Positions 9,431 to 22,120 of a DNA stretch of 64,000 nt are shown here, piece by piece. How positions within the stretch are numbered: position 1 is the first letter of the stretch; each line of letters starts with the position of its first letter. The position numbers and the translations under genes were made by a program. The stretch comes from Planococcus citri. Its lineage: Eukaryota; Arthropoda; Insecta; Hemiptera; Pseudococcidae. Location: NCBI RefSeq assembly GCF_950023065.1, contig NC_088678.1:42088580-42152579 (forward strand), read 5' to 3'. Under the pieces are notes generated by a model. The model was not told the DNA's origin, made no database searches, and saw only the letters and a program-made list of their open reading frames with translations.

Positions 9431-10489
9431 GTAAGTAATGCATATATGTATATTAATACGTACCTATATGTGACCCCGCCTGACAAAATCGACCATTTCG
9501 ACAAAATTTCAAAAAATGTTTTTTTTTTCAAAAATCTGATCTTTCAACCCTTCAGATTAATTTTAAAAGATAAGTACTGGGTAGGGATTTTCCAAGAATT
9601 ATTCCCTAGGGAGTGAATATTTCTCTTCTACCTGAACCTGACTAGCTCCGAGAGTAGGCTTTTAGATCCTTAACAGTCTCAACTACATCAGAAAGGTCTC
9701 AAAGTGAAATAAAACACCTTGATATGTAAAACAGTTTATACACATTTAATGATGTAATTATTAATTATAAACAGTTCAGCAAAATTAAACCAAATAAATA
9801 TTTATCTCGTGTGTGAGCAAGGCGAATACTACCTTGCTTCTATGGTCAGATGCTAATCTGACTAGATAAATTGAAACGTTCACAGGAAAACCTGGTAATA
9901 GCACAAAAAAGGTATGGCAGATCAATTGGAGATACATTAAAATCATATCTCTCGTCTAAAATATTGAATTAATGACTGTTAAACACTCACCATTTCAATA
10001 TTTTCACAATTAATATAAGATGGGCGAACACAACCTGTAGGAAAGGTTCAACGTCCCCCTAATACTAGGTGCAGTGGCAGCAATTGGTAGAAAGACGACA
10101 TGTAAAAATTGCAGGGTACATCTCTTCTATGTCCAGATGATAGACAGATGATCCTAGAAACCATAAATTAAATCGACATCACGTTAATTTACGTTAATTC
10201 ATAACACATATTAACCAATAAATGGTAACATCACTACTAGGGGATAAGGGGGGGTGGCCCTCGTCTGCTTGTGTATTTTCACCATTGACAAAAAGCATTA
10301 GCTTACTAGAGTCGCTAAACTAAAAGTGGTTCTCGTTAGTTTTAGATCTTCGCATCGGACCAAAGATCTAAGGAATTTAACACGTATACCTGTTTTTCCC
10401 ACTCTTATGGAACAATAATTACACTAATATTTCCCACAGGGGAATTACGTCACAAACCACCTATGGTGGTTAAGGCATTCCTGCTCATC
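9431..10489. other. Noncoding, no feature recognised
   Basis: AT-rich sequence with an ATT trinucleotide run just before it (9331-9351). No open frame or repeat of note. Confidence 0.5.
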
Positions 10490-11320
10490 ACAAGGTTTGC
10501 TTTTTGCCAAAAATTGACAAAAAAATCTCTTTTTTTCAGCAAACAAATGAAAAATTTTACTTTTTCTCAAAAATCACACAAAAACCTTGCTCACTTATCT
10601 ATTCACCAAAAATTTTCAAACATTATCAATACCGAAAAGTCTTGTTTTTTTCATCAACAACGAATGTAAAACAGCCCCCTGGGCCCCGTTTTCTTGACAA
10701 ATTGCGAAAAAAAAAATTTGTCAATATTTTACAATATTATGTTCTATTTTTTAACAAGGATTTTTGCATTTTAACAAAATTGTTGAAAGAGTCTCACTGT
10801 TTTCCAAAAATTCTCCCAAAGTTTTGCTTTTTTACGAGAAATTGAGGAGCTAATTGCAAAAATAGCTCTTGTCCAAAATGAAAATAAAAAACAAGCAAGA
10901 CAAAAAACCACTGTAAAGTTCTGATGAATTGCTATTGTGTATTCAAAGTGATTTTTTTATCAACTTGAGTATTTCCTGTTACTCTCAGAAAAACTTTTAG
11001 AGGGCTATCATACTGATGCATCCATACAATGCAGTGGATAAAAGAACCTCCCCAATTTTTTTTTCAAAGTGACAAGGGCTATTTTTGCAATGAGCTCCTC
11101 AATTGTAAAAAAGTATCACTTTTCTGCCAATAATATTGCCAAAAAGGCCTGCTGTTTGCTGAAATTGTCAGTTTTGCTTTCTGCTGTTTTGGCAAAAATT
11201 GTAAAAAATTCTGGTTTTTTTAAAAATTGCCTAAAATGTTCACCTTTTAGAAAAATTTATAAAAATTCCGTCTCACTTTCTATCAAAAACTGTCCAAAAG
11301 CCAAGAAGTCTTTTTTTTTT
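10490..11320. repeat. Degenerate minisatellite-like array, locus 1
   Basis: Repeated units of roughly 30-40 bp built on AAAAATTG(T/A)CAAAAA and TCTC(A/G)CTTTTTTGCC. The same unit recurs at 38050-38290 in this orientation and at about 55700-56290 in the opposite one. The central part (10850-11060) is not clearly repetitive. Open frames here are by-products of the repeat. Confidence 0.6.
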
Positions 11321-14300
11321 TTGATGTTTGTAATTCTAAAGAGGAAAATGACCTTGAATTCCAAGTTTAGTCAGACCTATATTATAATGCAATAAACATT
11401 CTCAAATTCCATTCGTCATCAGAACTTTCCTGGGCACAGAAGGGTTCATTTCATATTCAATTCAGTCAAATTATGAAAATTTCGCCATCTACAATTGGAT
11501 AATAATTTATTTAAACTTTGAATCATCTCAACCTTGAATTGTAAGTTTTGAAAACCAGCATCCTGCTGTACGTAAATTAGAAAAATGAAAACCCTCAATC
11601 ACCCTCGTACATCATTACAACAACCATAATGCAATTCTTCAAACCTCACAATCAAACCCAAGACATCATCATCAAGTTGAAAAAAATCCAATTTCCACCA
11701 CCAATCCATTTCGCATCATTAGCAAGCGAAACAAAACCACATCAACACTCAATTTGATTCGTATTACGAATAAAAATAACAAATTTCTCTCTCAATTAAT
11801 CTGCTCGCGTATACTATACCAGGAGTAGGACGACTAAAAATCCAAATTGTCGTTTGACGTTAACAAATAACACCCTCTTAATACAAACACGTTTAATAAT
11901 GGAATTATATACTGCAAGTGTTGCAACAAGAGGGGTTGCTACCCTTATACGCGATTTATAATGTATGTCCTTAACTTATGGTACATGGAAAGATACAATG
12001 TATATGTATAGAAAGAGTTATTAGGGCTAAGAAAGATTAGCTACTGTAACATCCACACGACAGATGGTGCAGCCCGCTAATTACGGTTCTCATATCGGAG
12101 GGGGGTTCCAAAAGGAATAAAAATACCACCCTTAAAACCGCGAGATGACCGAACGAATGAAGTTGTAATATTTAATAAGCCCTTTAGGCTTAAAATTCGA
12201 TCAGCTAGCGAATATTTCATAAAAGGGATAATACGCGTACACGTTGGGTACTTGTCGTTCGCCCTGTAAACATTGCCAATGGATTTGTGCGGTTATAAGC
12301 CGCATATACATATGGTGTTTTTTTCACTCTTCTCTCACTAGTGTTGTACCATCTTCTCTTTGTTTGTCAAGTGTGTTTATTTGTGGCAGGTTGCGCAGCT
12401 TTTGCAAGCTGGATTCTTTTACTTTGTGAAGTAGGAATGGAACCTTTCGAATGCAAAAAACGAAGCCACAATCATTGGTGAAAATTACAGGAAAACAGAG
12501 TTGTCGGAATTGCTGTCAAAGAGCATCCCAAGATTATTTATACTACTAAAAAAATTTCAAGGGCTGGAATTCATTTTCAATTTTTGGTAAATTTTCGAGA
12601 ACTAACTAGTAAGTGAATTTAAATTTTTAAAAATTCAAAAATATTGAAGAATTTTTATTTGTTGAAATTTTAAAAGATTTTTGCGTTTTTTGAACATTTT
12701 AAACCCCTTCTAACAAAAGAACTGAACTTTAGGACGTGAAATTTTAGTTACGTAGGGTTTTAGGACAATTATGCCCTTTCAATCTACCTAGCCTTGTTTC
12801 GTTCAAATCGGACCCTTGTAAGCCTCATTGGAGGGGACTGAATTTTGACTTCAAAAGCTCAAATTTTTGCCCATTTTGGTGACCTTGATGCGTTCTTCGT
12901 GGATTCAAGCATTCAATTCCACCATGCCTAGTCTCTTTCACCTCGCCTCACGAACTTCGCTCTCATCATTCTGAAGAAAACTGAACTCAAAAAATTCAAG
13001 AGCGAAATAATTTTCGAGAGTAACTTATCAAAAAAAGATTACCATTTGATCATTATCCATCTAATACGTAGGGGATGAGACTGCGTATCATTTCCCGTTT
13101 TGTCGTGCTTCCGGTCGAACGTACGTACGATGCGACGTTCGTTGCGCAGGAAGCATTACGTTACATTATCCGAAAATCGTTTGGCTTTTTCGCGCCGTTG
13201 AAACGATTCAGCGAGAGAATTAAGAGAAAAGCGATTTATATTTTGGTTTCAAATTACATACTGCACGTATAATATTAATAAATCATAAATTTTGATACGC
13301 GCCTGCGATAAACAACAATAAAACTCGAGTGAGGTCTTCGCAATTACATATAAGTACAAAAAATATAAATCCACCGTATAAGATGAGCAGCTTTTAATAT
13401 TCTACAATACATATACGATGGTGTATAAAACTTTCCTAAGCATATTTCAATTGCCACGATATCTTTATTGTTTGCAGAAGATCGTAATTATACGCGAGCA
13501 ATTTCGAAACAAATTTACAATTCAACGTACATATTTCTTCACAAAAGCTTAGGTAGGTAATTGAAGCTCTTCTATGCTATGCGATTTAACGACACGATAT
13601 TTCAACGCGTGAACTTTCCAATATTCCGATATATTTTGTCGATTTTTGAATACATTTCGATATTAGTGTGTATCTCTATATAGGTAGGTAGGTAAGGTAT
13701 AGGTATTGAACAAACGTTACACTGCACGAATCCACACCGCCGTCGTACATTTTACCCTACTGCTTTTACTTTACATAACAACGTTTATTATTCAAGCTCA
13801 TTCTGACTATTAAATTCATCAAGACGCATAAAATTCTCCACGGAATGTATTCACAAAGACAAACGTCTGCTCCTATAACGAAAGGGATGAATGGTGGAGG
13901 AAATAACGCCACATCAAAGGACTACATTGCTAACATCTAACCCAATTACGTTAATTACTTTTATGAGCGCAGCTCATATATTCCTCGGTAATTGTATCAA
14001 AGATCCTTTCTAACGAATACCGCACCTCTATCCCCGCGTCCCTAGTTTACTCCACCAGCAGTACCTCTGTCGATTGTCGGAAAAGTCTTCGCATTTGCAT
14101 TTTGCTATGTATACGTACAACACTAACTGTGTAGTCTCGTTTCATGTTTACGCGCACTCCTCCATTAGCCCCGTTCGAATTCCAGCAAATGAAATTTTTA
14201 TCGGGATGTTTTTCGAAAAAAAAAATTCCAAGTCAACTTTTACGGTGAGGATTTTTTATAAAATTCGTACGAAATTTTGGTTTGCAAAATTGTGTTGAAA

Positions 14301-14790
14301 TGATTTACGCCATCATTCGTGCAAAAGAAAACGAAAATGAATTGATATGGAAAATTATAAGTTTATTATGGGTAGGTATAAGTATTACGTACGGATAGGT
14401 TATGTCGTTTTCATTACATAAGTACTTGTATATAGGTACCTACATCTACTTCGCTCATATTGAGGATCATATCAATGGGACACTGGCATTCACGAATTCA
14501 CGATAGTTTTCCCACTCATTTCATGAAATCAGAAAAATACTAGCAGGAAACTTTTTTTTTTTAAGAACATGTTACAATGGTAGGTGGGTAATTCTCAAAA
14601 AAAAAGGGTCAATTTTGATATGCATAATTTTGAAAAACAAAAATCATTTTTGTGGAAAATTTCAAGTGGGAATCATTTGTATAGGTGTCCCAAATCCTTT
14701 TTCTAGTGTTGGCCTCAATTCAATTCCCTCCCGTGGGCCCTGACCCCCCCCCCCCAAAACGGTGATAATTAGGATTCGACCCTCATCGAT
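11321..14790. other. Noncoding, weak features only
   Basis: AT-rich sequence without a recognisable exon. At 12806-12826 the words GTTCAAATCGGA and CCCTTGTAAG appear next to each other; both belong to the terminus of the foldback family found whole at 23966-25010, so this may be a deleted relic. TAGGTAGG runs occur at 13681-13695. Confidence 0.4.
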
Positions 14791-15030
14791 GTGTAATATG
14801 TCGATTGATATGTTTTCGAGGTCGTAGAATTCGAATCTGGAGTTATTTTTCATGTAGAGGCGGAGGAGGAGGGGTGGGGAGGGGGGAAATGTCAAATTTT
14901 GCTTATATTATCGTGTAATATAGATCGATATGTTTTCGAGGCCGCAGAGTTCGAATCTGGACTTATTTTTTTGGTAGGAATGGAGGTGAGGTGTGGAAGG
15001 GAGAAAATGACAAATTTTGCTTGTATTATC
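14791..15030. repeat. Tandem duplication, two units of about 120 bp
   Basis: Unit 1 starts GTGTAATATG at 14791, unit 2 GTGTAATATA at 14913, and the start of a third, GTGCAATATG, is seen at 15031. Both units share TATGTTTTCGAGG, TTCGAATCTGGA and ATGACAAATTTTGC-like words with about 80 percent identity by eye. A C-run (14744-14755) and a G-rich tract flank or interrupt them. Confidence 0.75.
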
Positions 15031-15039
15031 GTGCAATAT

Positions 15040-17570
15040 GTCGGCTAGCGCGATAAAAGTACAGCTGTCTGAAATTTTGTCAAGTCGATAGTAATAAATG
15101 TGTACTTATCATGTAGAATAACTTCCCTTTCTCAATTATCGTTTTTGGCGGGTTCAACAGGGTAAATAAAAACTCAAGCCGAGAAGGACACATTTTTTTC
15201 CACACATCAAAACTTCACAGATTAAAACGAGCTGTTACGTAGGTTTTTTAAAAAACTGTGCAAGGTAACATTTCTATGAGAACTAGTGCAGCCACTCGCC
15301 AAAAAAAATGTTGGATTGGGAAGTCAGCAAAAATAATTAAAAATTGCTCTAAAATTGGCGCAAAAACTGTGAGACAGTTTTCAAATGTGAAATGTGAGCT
15401 TCCTATATGGACTTATTGAGATTGCAATTTGCACAATAATATAGGTACCATTAGTATTCTATGATGATGAGAATGTGTCATTTTTTCAAAAAAAAAAAAA
15501 AGGATTTCATAACGCTTTATTACATTCATTTCAAAAACATGGTGTGAGACAGGCAAGTCGAAGGACATTTGGTATATAAAATCGAATGTACGCCAATGAA
15601 AGCGGGGGCTGAACAGCTTAATATCAAGTGTAAAATGTGAGGGAGGTGATGCTTGTACCTACGGACCAGAAAAAAAAATCATGCTTTGAGAAATTTGCTG
15701 TGGACATAAGATTTACCACTTTTTGAGAATCCACCTCGAGCGATTATACGACTCGATGATGATGATGATGAGAAACACAGAATAACGCATTAAGGAAATT
15801 ACCAAACAATTGATAAAATTTCTGCAGTTTTTGTCAAAAATCAGTTAAAATCTCTATAAAGTAAATGGTCAAGGGTCGTACTCAATTTTTCACAAAAAAA
15901 AAAAAAAAAACTTCAGGAACCAAAAAAGTGACAAAACGTTACTAAAACATTTTAATGCAGAAAATAATCTTTAAAAAAAACAGAACATTAAAAAATGAAA
16001 TTTCTGGTTTTTAATTTTGAAATGTTACAACTTTTTTGCAGCGGTTTGATTAAAAAAAAAAGCGAAACTTTGACTATTTCAGCAACATGCAATTACCTAG
16101 GCTAGTCAGATCAAAAAGTAAAACAAGGAAAAAAATTAAGAAATGTTCCACTTCTGATTTTCAACGCACAACGCAACATAGAATTTAAATAGGCAAGATT
16201 TAAACCTTCGTAAATGATAAGTTAATAGGTACTTTATTTTTTCAATTTTAGTGATTCATTTCACACTCCATTAAAATTAAACATTACTCAATCAACTATG
16301 ATTTCTTCGAAATGAATCATTCACCGGCGGTGAACTTTAGATTAATGGAAAAAAACACTGATTTAAATGATTGGCAGAATTGCTATCATATTTCAATAAA
16401 AACTAAACAAAAATCTATTCAAAATTATCTCGTAACCTCCGATTTCTTTTTCAGTGAAAGGGAAATTATTCATTAAAACGGAATTTAAAATTTGGACCTC
16501 ATTTCTTTTCGATATTGCGTTTGAGAATGACTTTCTGGTGATATGTTATAAATAAATGAGAATAATTTTCTTACTTATATATTAAACAATTTTACTGTTT
16601 TCTGGGAATACTTTTTGGCGGCATTAAATTTTAAATTACCAATATGTACTTACTACAGAAAACGGAAACAGAAAAGATTAACTTGATGAATAGGTATGCA
16701 CGTACGTACTGATAAATTTCAAGTTGAGAATTAATGTGAAGCGTTCAACATTAGGGTACGATCTGAACTTTCTTTTTGGGAAGAGAGAGAATAATAGGTA
16801 GAATGTTGAATGAAAATTTTAAAAAAAGAGGATGATGAATATTTTAAAACTTTTATTCTTGTAAACAGATCAGACGACAGTATTTATAGAGCCTTTTACA
16901 GCAAACATGAACACTTTTTCCCAACTGATCCATCTCAGATATCAAGATGACATTTAGATGACTAATGACTAATGAGCAAGATTCACAATTACGTTACTTT
17001 TTTCTTGACTTGAGGCAGAAGCTTAGAAAGTTGAAATGAAAATCATCAAAATTGTATCAAGATTTATGAGTGTAAAATCTACTATCTTCCTAAAAAGTTG
17101 CTGTGGCAGGATGAGCCCAAATGTCTCATTTTTTTTACTGCTTGAAAAGTGACTCACTGAAGAATGTGTGCAAAAGTCTCATTTTCGAATACAATGTATG
17201 TACCTGAAGAGTGTGCACCAGTGTTCCGTTTTTACTGCCTGAAAATTTTGCGCAAAGATCCTATTTGTTCTACAGCTTGAAGTCTGCAAAAGTGATTCCA
17301 GTTCTACGGTTAGAGAAGTGTGATCAAAAGTCCCATTTGTTACAGGTAAAAAGCTTGACCCTGAATGATTAGGTATAGAGTAGTAAATTATTGGGATTTC
17401 GTTAAAAATTATAATATTTCTCTTTTTCTTCAAGATGTTGGATTTTATTTTACCGACAAAAATTTTAAATATTCAAGTTTTATAGCTGCAAATTTCAATA
17501 TGAAAAAGAAGTTGTTAAAGAAAATAAATTAGCTGATTCGCCAGCTAGGAACATGTTAGCGAACGAACTG
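15040..17570. other. Noncoding, A/T homopolymers and microsatellite
   Basis: Many A or T runs and a (GAT)n stretch near 15755-15772. No open frame with splice context, no recognisable gene. Confidence 0.5.
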
Positions 17571-18345
17571 ACAAGGGAACTTATTGAGGTGTCCGCCTTC
17601 GATTTGAACGGTACCGTGATTTTTGGAAAGAGCATTGTCTAAAACCCTCAAAACCAAATTTTCAGCTGCCCAACTTTATAATAGGTATCTCGATATTTGG
17701 CAAAAGTTTAAAAATTCAAAATTGACATTTTTTCATGATTTGTGTTTTTTTTAAAAAGTACGTACTTACTTGATGAATAAAAATGATAAAAATAAGTCCA
17801 AAAACTGATATTAATTCCCCAAATTCAAATTTCACCATTTCCAGCTATTCTGGAGCATCCAGCGCGATTTTTCAATTTCTCCAGAATTTTGGATTTGTTC
17901 CAGAAGGCGTGAATATGAAGCTGGGCAACTAAAAATCGAGTTGTGCATTATATTCGACCTATTTAACGAGTTTATCCACATTTGAGCCGATTTTGGGAGG
18001 GACACCTCAAGAATGGTTTTTTGTCCAGCTCTTTTAATAATAAAAATATATCCAAAAAATCAAAAGTATCACGTTTGCCAGGAAATTTTTGAAATTTGCG
18101 CGAATCGCTGTATTCGTCTACAACTAACCTCTCGAGGACGAATTTTGCCGTTTCCAGCCGATCTGGAGTCTCCAGGGCGATTTTCAATTTCTCCAGAATT
18201 TTGAATTTGCTTCTCAGAAGGCGTGAATATGAAATTGGACAGCTAAAAATCGAGTTGTGTGTTATACTCGATCTGTTTAACGAGTTTATCCACATTTGAG
18301 CTGATTTTGGGAGTGACACCTCAAGAGTGGTTTTTTGAGCAGCTT
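17571..18345. mobile_element. Foldback-family repeat, rearranged copy
   Basis: Begins ACAAGGGAACTTATTGAGGT at 17571 and continues through the words GGAAAGAGCAT, CCAAATTTTCAGCT and GGAGCATCCAGCGCGA, the same order as the left arm of the complete palindromic copy at 23966-25010. The inner block ending GGGAG(G/T)GACACCTCAAGA(G/A)TGG occurs twice (to 18015 and to 18332), so part has been duplicated. The inverted right arm is missing. Confidence 0.65.
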
Positions 18346-19452
18346 ATTTCATAACTAACGCCCTGAGGGACTGAGGGAGAATTTCGGCATTTCCGCAAAT
18401 TCAAAATACGGAAGAAATAGAAAATTACCTACCTACTGTTTTTATGCTTCTGTAATCTAAATTATTCCGCTTGAAAATCGCTCTTCCATGCAAAGAGATT
18501 CTCAAATCAATGAAAAAATTTGCGAAAAATTGAGTACCTAATACCTATTGTCCATATAATTCATTCTCATCTCATTCGTCGCGCCCCTTTACTGTATTCC
18601 CATTCCCATTATATTCTCTTCAGAGTTCAGAGCTTCGTATAAAAAATAATAAAGCTCTTTTCTACCATAAAACGCCCTCTACATAACATCCTCATCACCA
18701 CGCTCATCAATTCAGCGCTCTCTACGAAATGTAGACGAACTTGAACTCATTTCGCTGATTATAATGTATGCGGTTCGACGATGATTATTTTGTTAGAGTA
18801 TTTTTCAAAGAGCAGTCAAGCTGCCGACTTCATTTCACCTTGAACATAAATTTATTGTATTGGAAAATTTAAAAAAATAAAATGAACGTTCGAGTACCTA
18901 GACCTACGCCATACATAATCGATGTTTATTCATATTCTGAAATGGTAAATCAATTTATAGGCTACCCATAAAACAGCTCGGTGCTGCACCATCTGAAGAT
19001 ATTATTTATAATTGGTTCGCTCCTCAAAGGTAATCTCAACGAACTAGAATCATTTATAACATAGGTAGGTAGAGGTACCTATAAACTCTGCTTCTCGATC
19101 GTTACATTACATCGTTCAACGATGATTTTATTTTTAAATTTCGAAAAATGAACTTGCACCATGAAAAGCGGTTCAGTTTGCGAATTATGTACGTAACGTT
19201 TCAAATAAATTTTGTCGTATTTTATGAAAAAAAAAACACCTGCCATAGCTACGTTATTTTCCTCGTTCAATAATCGTCATAGGTTTATGTGTTAGTATTC
19301 ATTTTTTTTTCGATTTCGAATATTACGGTGTTGTGTCGCGTTTACGTTTTGCGAAGTTACATAGTCTGAAAATTGATACCAAAGTTCGAGGTTTTTATCT
19401 TTTTTCGCGGAATCAGTAATCTTGATTGTTTTTCGAAGCAAGTACAGTGGAA
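18346..19452. other. Noncoding spacer
   Basis: No exon recognised. The last 170 bases (about 19280-19450) are richer in CG dinucleotides than the surroundings and could be a promoter or 5' UTR. Confidence 0.4.
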
Positions 19453-19495
19453 ATGTGCGTTATCATTGTGAAATTGAATGGCAACAAGTTGTGCT
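19453..19495 (+). CDS. Candidate short first coding exon (14 codons plus 1 nt)
   Basis: ATG at 19453 opens MCVIIVKLNGNKLC and runs into T|GTAAGTTG, a strong donor, leaving phase 1. That phase would fit the PKG exon at 28717, but it is also one chance in three, and the peptide is unlike any PKG end I know. The tRNA-Cys gene lies 148 bases further on the other strand. Weak evidence. Confidence 0.15.
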
Positions 19496-19642
19496 GTAAG
19501 TTGAAAGATACTGTGACCTCTTTCATTCGTGTAAATAAGCTTTATTCGGGGAAAATATCGGTTTAAATTACGAAAAATATTACAATTCGATGGTCATCAA
19601 TCAGTTTGTAAGAAAAATTTGAAAAAAAAATTAAAAAATTTT

Positions 19643-19714
19643 AGGGGGCACCCGGGTTTGAACCGGGGACCTCTCGATCTGCAGTCGAATGCTCTACCAC
19701 TGAGCTATACCCCC
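19643..19714 (-). tRNA. tRNA-Cys (anticodon GCA)
   Basis: The minus strand reads GGGGGTATAGCTCAGTGGTA… with acceptor stem GGGGGTA/TGCCCCC, D-arm GCTC/GAGC, anticodon loop CTGCAGA (GCA), and T-arm CCGGG/CCCGG around the TTCAAAC loop; the discriminator base is T at 19643. Length 72, no intron, no encoded CCA, as normal for nuclear tRNAs. A box (TAGCTCAGTGG) and B box (GGTTCAAACCC) promoters are intact. T-rich tracts (AAAATTTTTTAATTTTTTTTT on the minus strand, just downstream) would end RNA polymerase III transcription. It closely matches the animal tRNA-Cys(GCA) consensus. Confidence 0.97.
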
Positions 19715-20992
19715 ACATGGTGAAATCGGTAGAAAACTCGCCAGACTAGCAACGCTACGTTCAGGATATGTTTGTAACCAATTGTTTTGAAATATTCATG
19801 GTCCATTTCATTCCATGTGAAGGCATAAAACACCGAAAGAAAACTGGAAAGTTGAGATTTCACCCAATCGCGTATTTTTGAAAAATTCCAGTCTTCTCCA
19901 ATGAAAATTCTTTTTGTCGTAATCACGATTTTTCATTGGACAACATCAAATGTCTGTTGAACTTTCCAGTACCTATCTTCGGAGTGTTTTATGCGCTCCT
20001 TATATGAAACGGACTATACTATTGTTTCTTATTTGTCGAATAATTTCACGTAATTTTTTTTACAATATGAAATTGATTCCTCTATGAAGAATATGCAATT
20101 GTTTACAACGTCGACATACCTTAATAATGGCGATAATAACTCTACGTACTCGGTCGCACCCTGCGTTTCTCTACCTTACCTACCTTAGCTTTATTATCGT
20201 GTCATTTGTTATCACTTTTATCGTCGAATGATGAATTTTTGCCATCAGTTGTTATTAATTTCATACCTCTTTTTTCGACGACGACGACAACGGTGCTTCT
20301 TCGTAGAAATTATAAAATGAGTTCAAAATTGTTATGCTTTTAGACAGGTAGGTAGGTATAGGTAATCGGTCGAAAAAAACTTGTAGTACAAAATTGGCAC
20401 GTTGATGATGTTGCGTGAAAGTATTAGTAGGTTAGGTTGATAGGTACCTACCTATCTAAGTGAATATCTTATTCTATTCATCATTTTAATGCACATGCAG
20501 ACTGATCATTGCTCGGAACGAGTATAGTAACGGGGAAATAAACAGGAGGAGGAGGGGGCAAATTGCATTGAAAAGTTTCATTTACAATACCTATCCTATC
20601 CTATTCGATAAATAGGTAGGTAATCTTTTCATACAGAAAACAGAAACAGATGAATATTCTATCGTGCCCCTGTATGCCCCCTTCCCCTGTTCTATAGGCT
20701 TGTTTCCTCATTAGTACATTAATATAAGGGATCTGAAAAAGTATCCGAAGCTTTTTTCATCTATAATTATCTAAAATTTTGGTTTAGGGGAAATAGAGAT
20801 GCAAATTACGCGCTAGATGATTCGAACCGTGACCACTTAAATGAGTATTATCGTCGCGAAAATGTGTTCTAGATTGATTGTTAATTGTTTACGCATACGA
20901 AACATTCAACTCATACCTACCTACGTTTTGTTTTGTCACTGTTCCTTGAATTTGGCGCTATATTTTCGCTGCAACGATAAAGAAATGAGACC
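19715..20992. other. Noncoding, probable promoter side of the next exon
   Basis: Mostly AT-rich, with TAGGTAGGTA motifs (20348, 20440-20455, 20615) and the AATAGGTAGG element at 20600-20624. The last 90 bases before 20993 look like a 5' UTR. No other gene seen. Confidence 0.4.
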
Positions 20993-21074
20993 ATGGAATG
21001 TGAAGTTCTAGCACACGAAACCATTGAAATAAACATTATGCCTGAACCTGACACTAGCGATTCTGAGATTATGG
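20993..21074 (+). CDS. Probable first coding exon of PKG long isoform (27 codons plus 1 nt)
   Basis: ATG in a good context (GACCATGG) opens MECEVLAHETIEINIMPEPD and nine more acidic or polar residues (SDSEIM at the end). The exon ends ATG G|GTAAGTTA, a strong donor, in phase 1. The PKG coiled-coil exon at 28717 opens with two spare bases (CT), so the junction reads G|CT, giving Ala and …SDSEIM-AQKMQEMQEK. That phase match, the strand and the lack of a better partner make this my preferred reading. The alternative partner is the acceptor at 21440, which also fits phase 1 and would give an 88-residue protein. I do not recognise the 27-residue peptide itself. Confidence 0.5.
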
Positions 21075-21439
21075 GTAAGTTATCGTATTTGTTGTAGAAA
21101 AATCTGTTTTTCTGGTGGCTTTGCTGTTTGCTTGCTTTGGTTTTTTTTTTTTTTTGAAATTGATGCAATTTTTGAGACATTTGAAGTGAGAAGAAACGTG
21201 TATGAAATGAGATTTGTTCCTTTCATTGTGTGATGGGAACACGCCCTCTCAGCTTGAAATTCTATTATTTGTAATTTTGTCTCAATACTCATGTTGAAGG
21301 AGCTATATGTACTTACAGCTTACGAACTTTCTCTGGTTAATTACTCTCATGCAGCTTAAAAACTTCCAAATTCCTTCATTGGTCTTCAATTCAGTTATCA
21401 TCACAGATAGACAAAAGTTGAACAAGGTTCCTTTTGCAG

Positions 21440-21624
21440 GTCTCTTTGTGGTCTTCAAAAGTGGTCAAGTAGGGATTTTGCCTGTCTGTCATATTAAAGG
21501 CGTTAATAAGCATTCAAAATTTGCTCTTATTAAACATGAATTAAAGTTCTCGAAGAACAACTATCACAATGAGGCGCATTTAAATTTCAAAGTCGCACCC
21601 CCTCCAATTTTGAATTTTGAGTAA
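21440..21624 (+). CDS. Possible terminal exon of a short protein (alternative to PKG splice)
   Basis: After CCTTTTGCAG the frame GT CTC TTT GTG… is open to TAA at 21622-21624 and accepts an incoming phase-1 exon such as 20993-21074. It would add 61 residues (LFVVFKSGQVGILPV…, ending PPPILNFE). The frame is also open upstream back to 21307. No family recognised; it might be a retained or decayed fragment. Confidence 0.2.
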
Positions 21625-21654
21625 AATAGAATTGTTGTAAAATTATTCATAAGG

Positions 21655-22120
21655 GATTTAGCGATTTATCGAAATGAGCTGAAATTTTGCGAGAAATTCA
21701 AATATTTCGACGAGAATGTTTTTTGAAGAATTTCGAGCTCAAAATTGCGTCATGATTTTTGAGGTTTTTGCCAAAATTTCGATCGAGTCATGATTTTTGA
21801 GATTTTTGAAAAAGTGCCATGCAACTGACGTGACTTATCAAAATGGATTGAAATTTCGCGAAATATTCTAATATTTCAACGAGAATTTAAAAAAAAATTT
21901 TTTGAAGAATTTTGAGCTCAAAACTGAGCCATAATTTTTGAAATTTTTGGAAAAGTGCCACGTGATTCATCAAAATGGGTTAAAATTTTGCGAAAAACTA
22001 CAATATTTGGACAAAAACGTTTTTTGAGAATTTTGGAAAGATTTTGAGCTCAAAATTGAGTCATGATTTTTGAGATTTTTGAAATAAAAAGTGCCATGCA
22101 ATTTGTTAAAATGGGTTAAA
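21655..22120. repeat. Tandem repeat, three diverged units (about 130-180 bp)
   Basis: Units begin near 21655, 21834 and 21965. Each runs TTATCAAAATGG-like, AAATTTTGCGA, a TTTCAACGAGAA-like word, TTGAGCTCAAAA, a CATGATTTTTGAG-like word and AAAGTGCCA(T/C)G. A fourth start is seen at 22100. The unit is AT-rich and noncoding. Confidence 0.75.

Noticed and set aside
10463..11395. Frames of 68-113 codons in the minisatellite array
   Set aside because: Lys/Phe-rich translations of the repeat unit, open only because the unit lacks stops.
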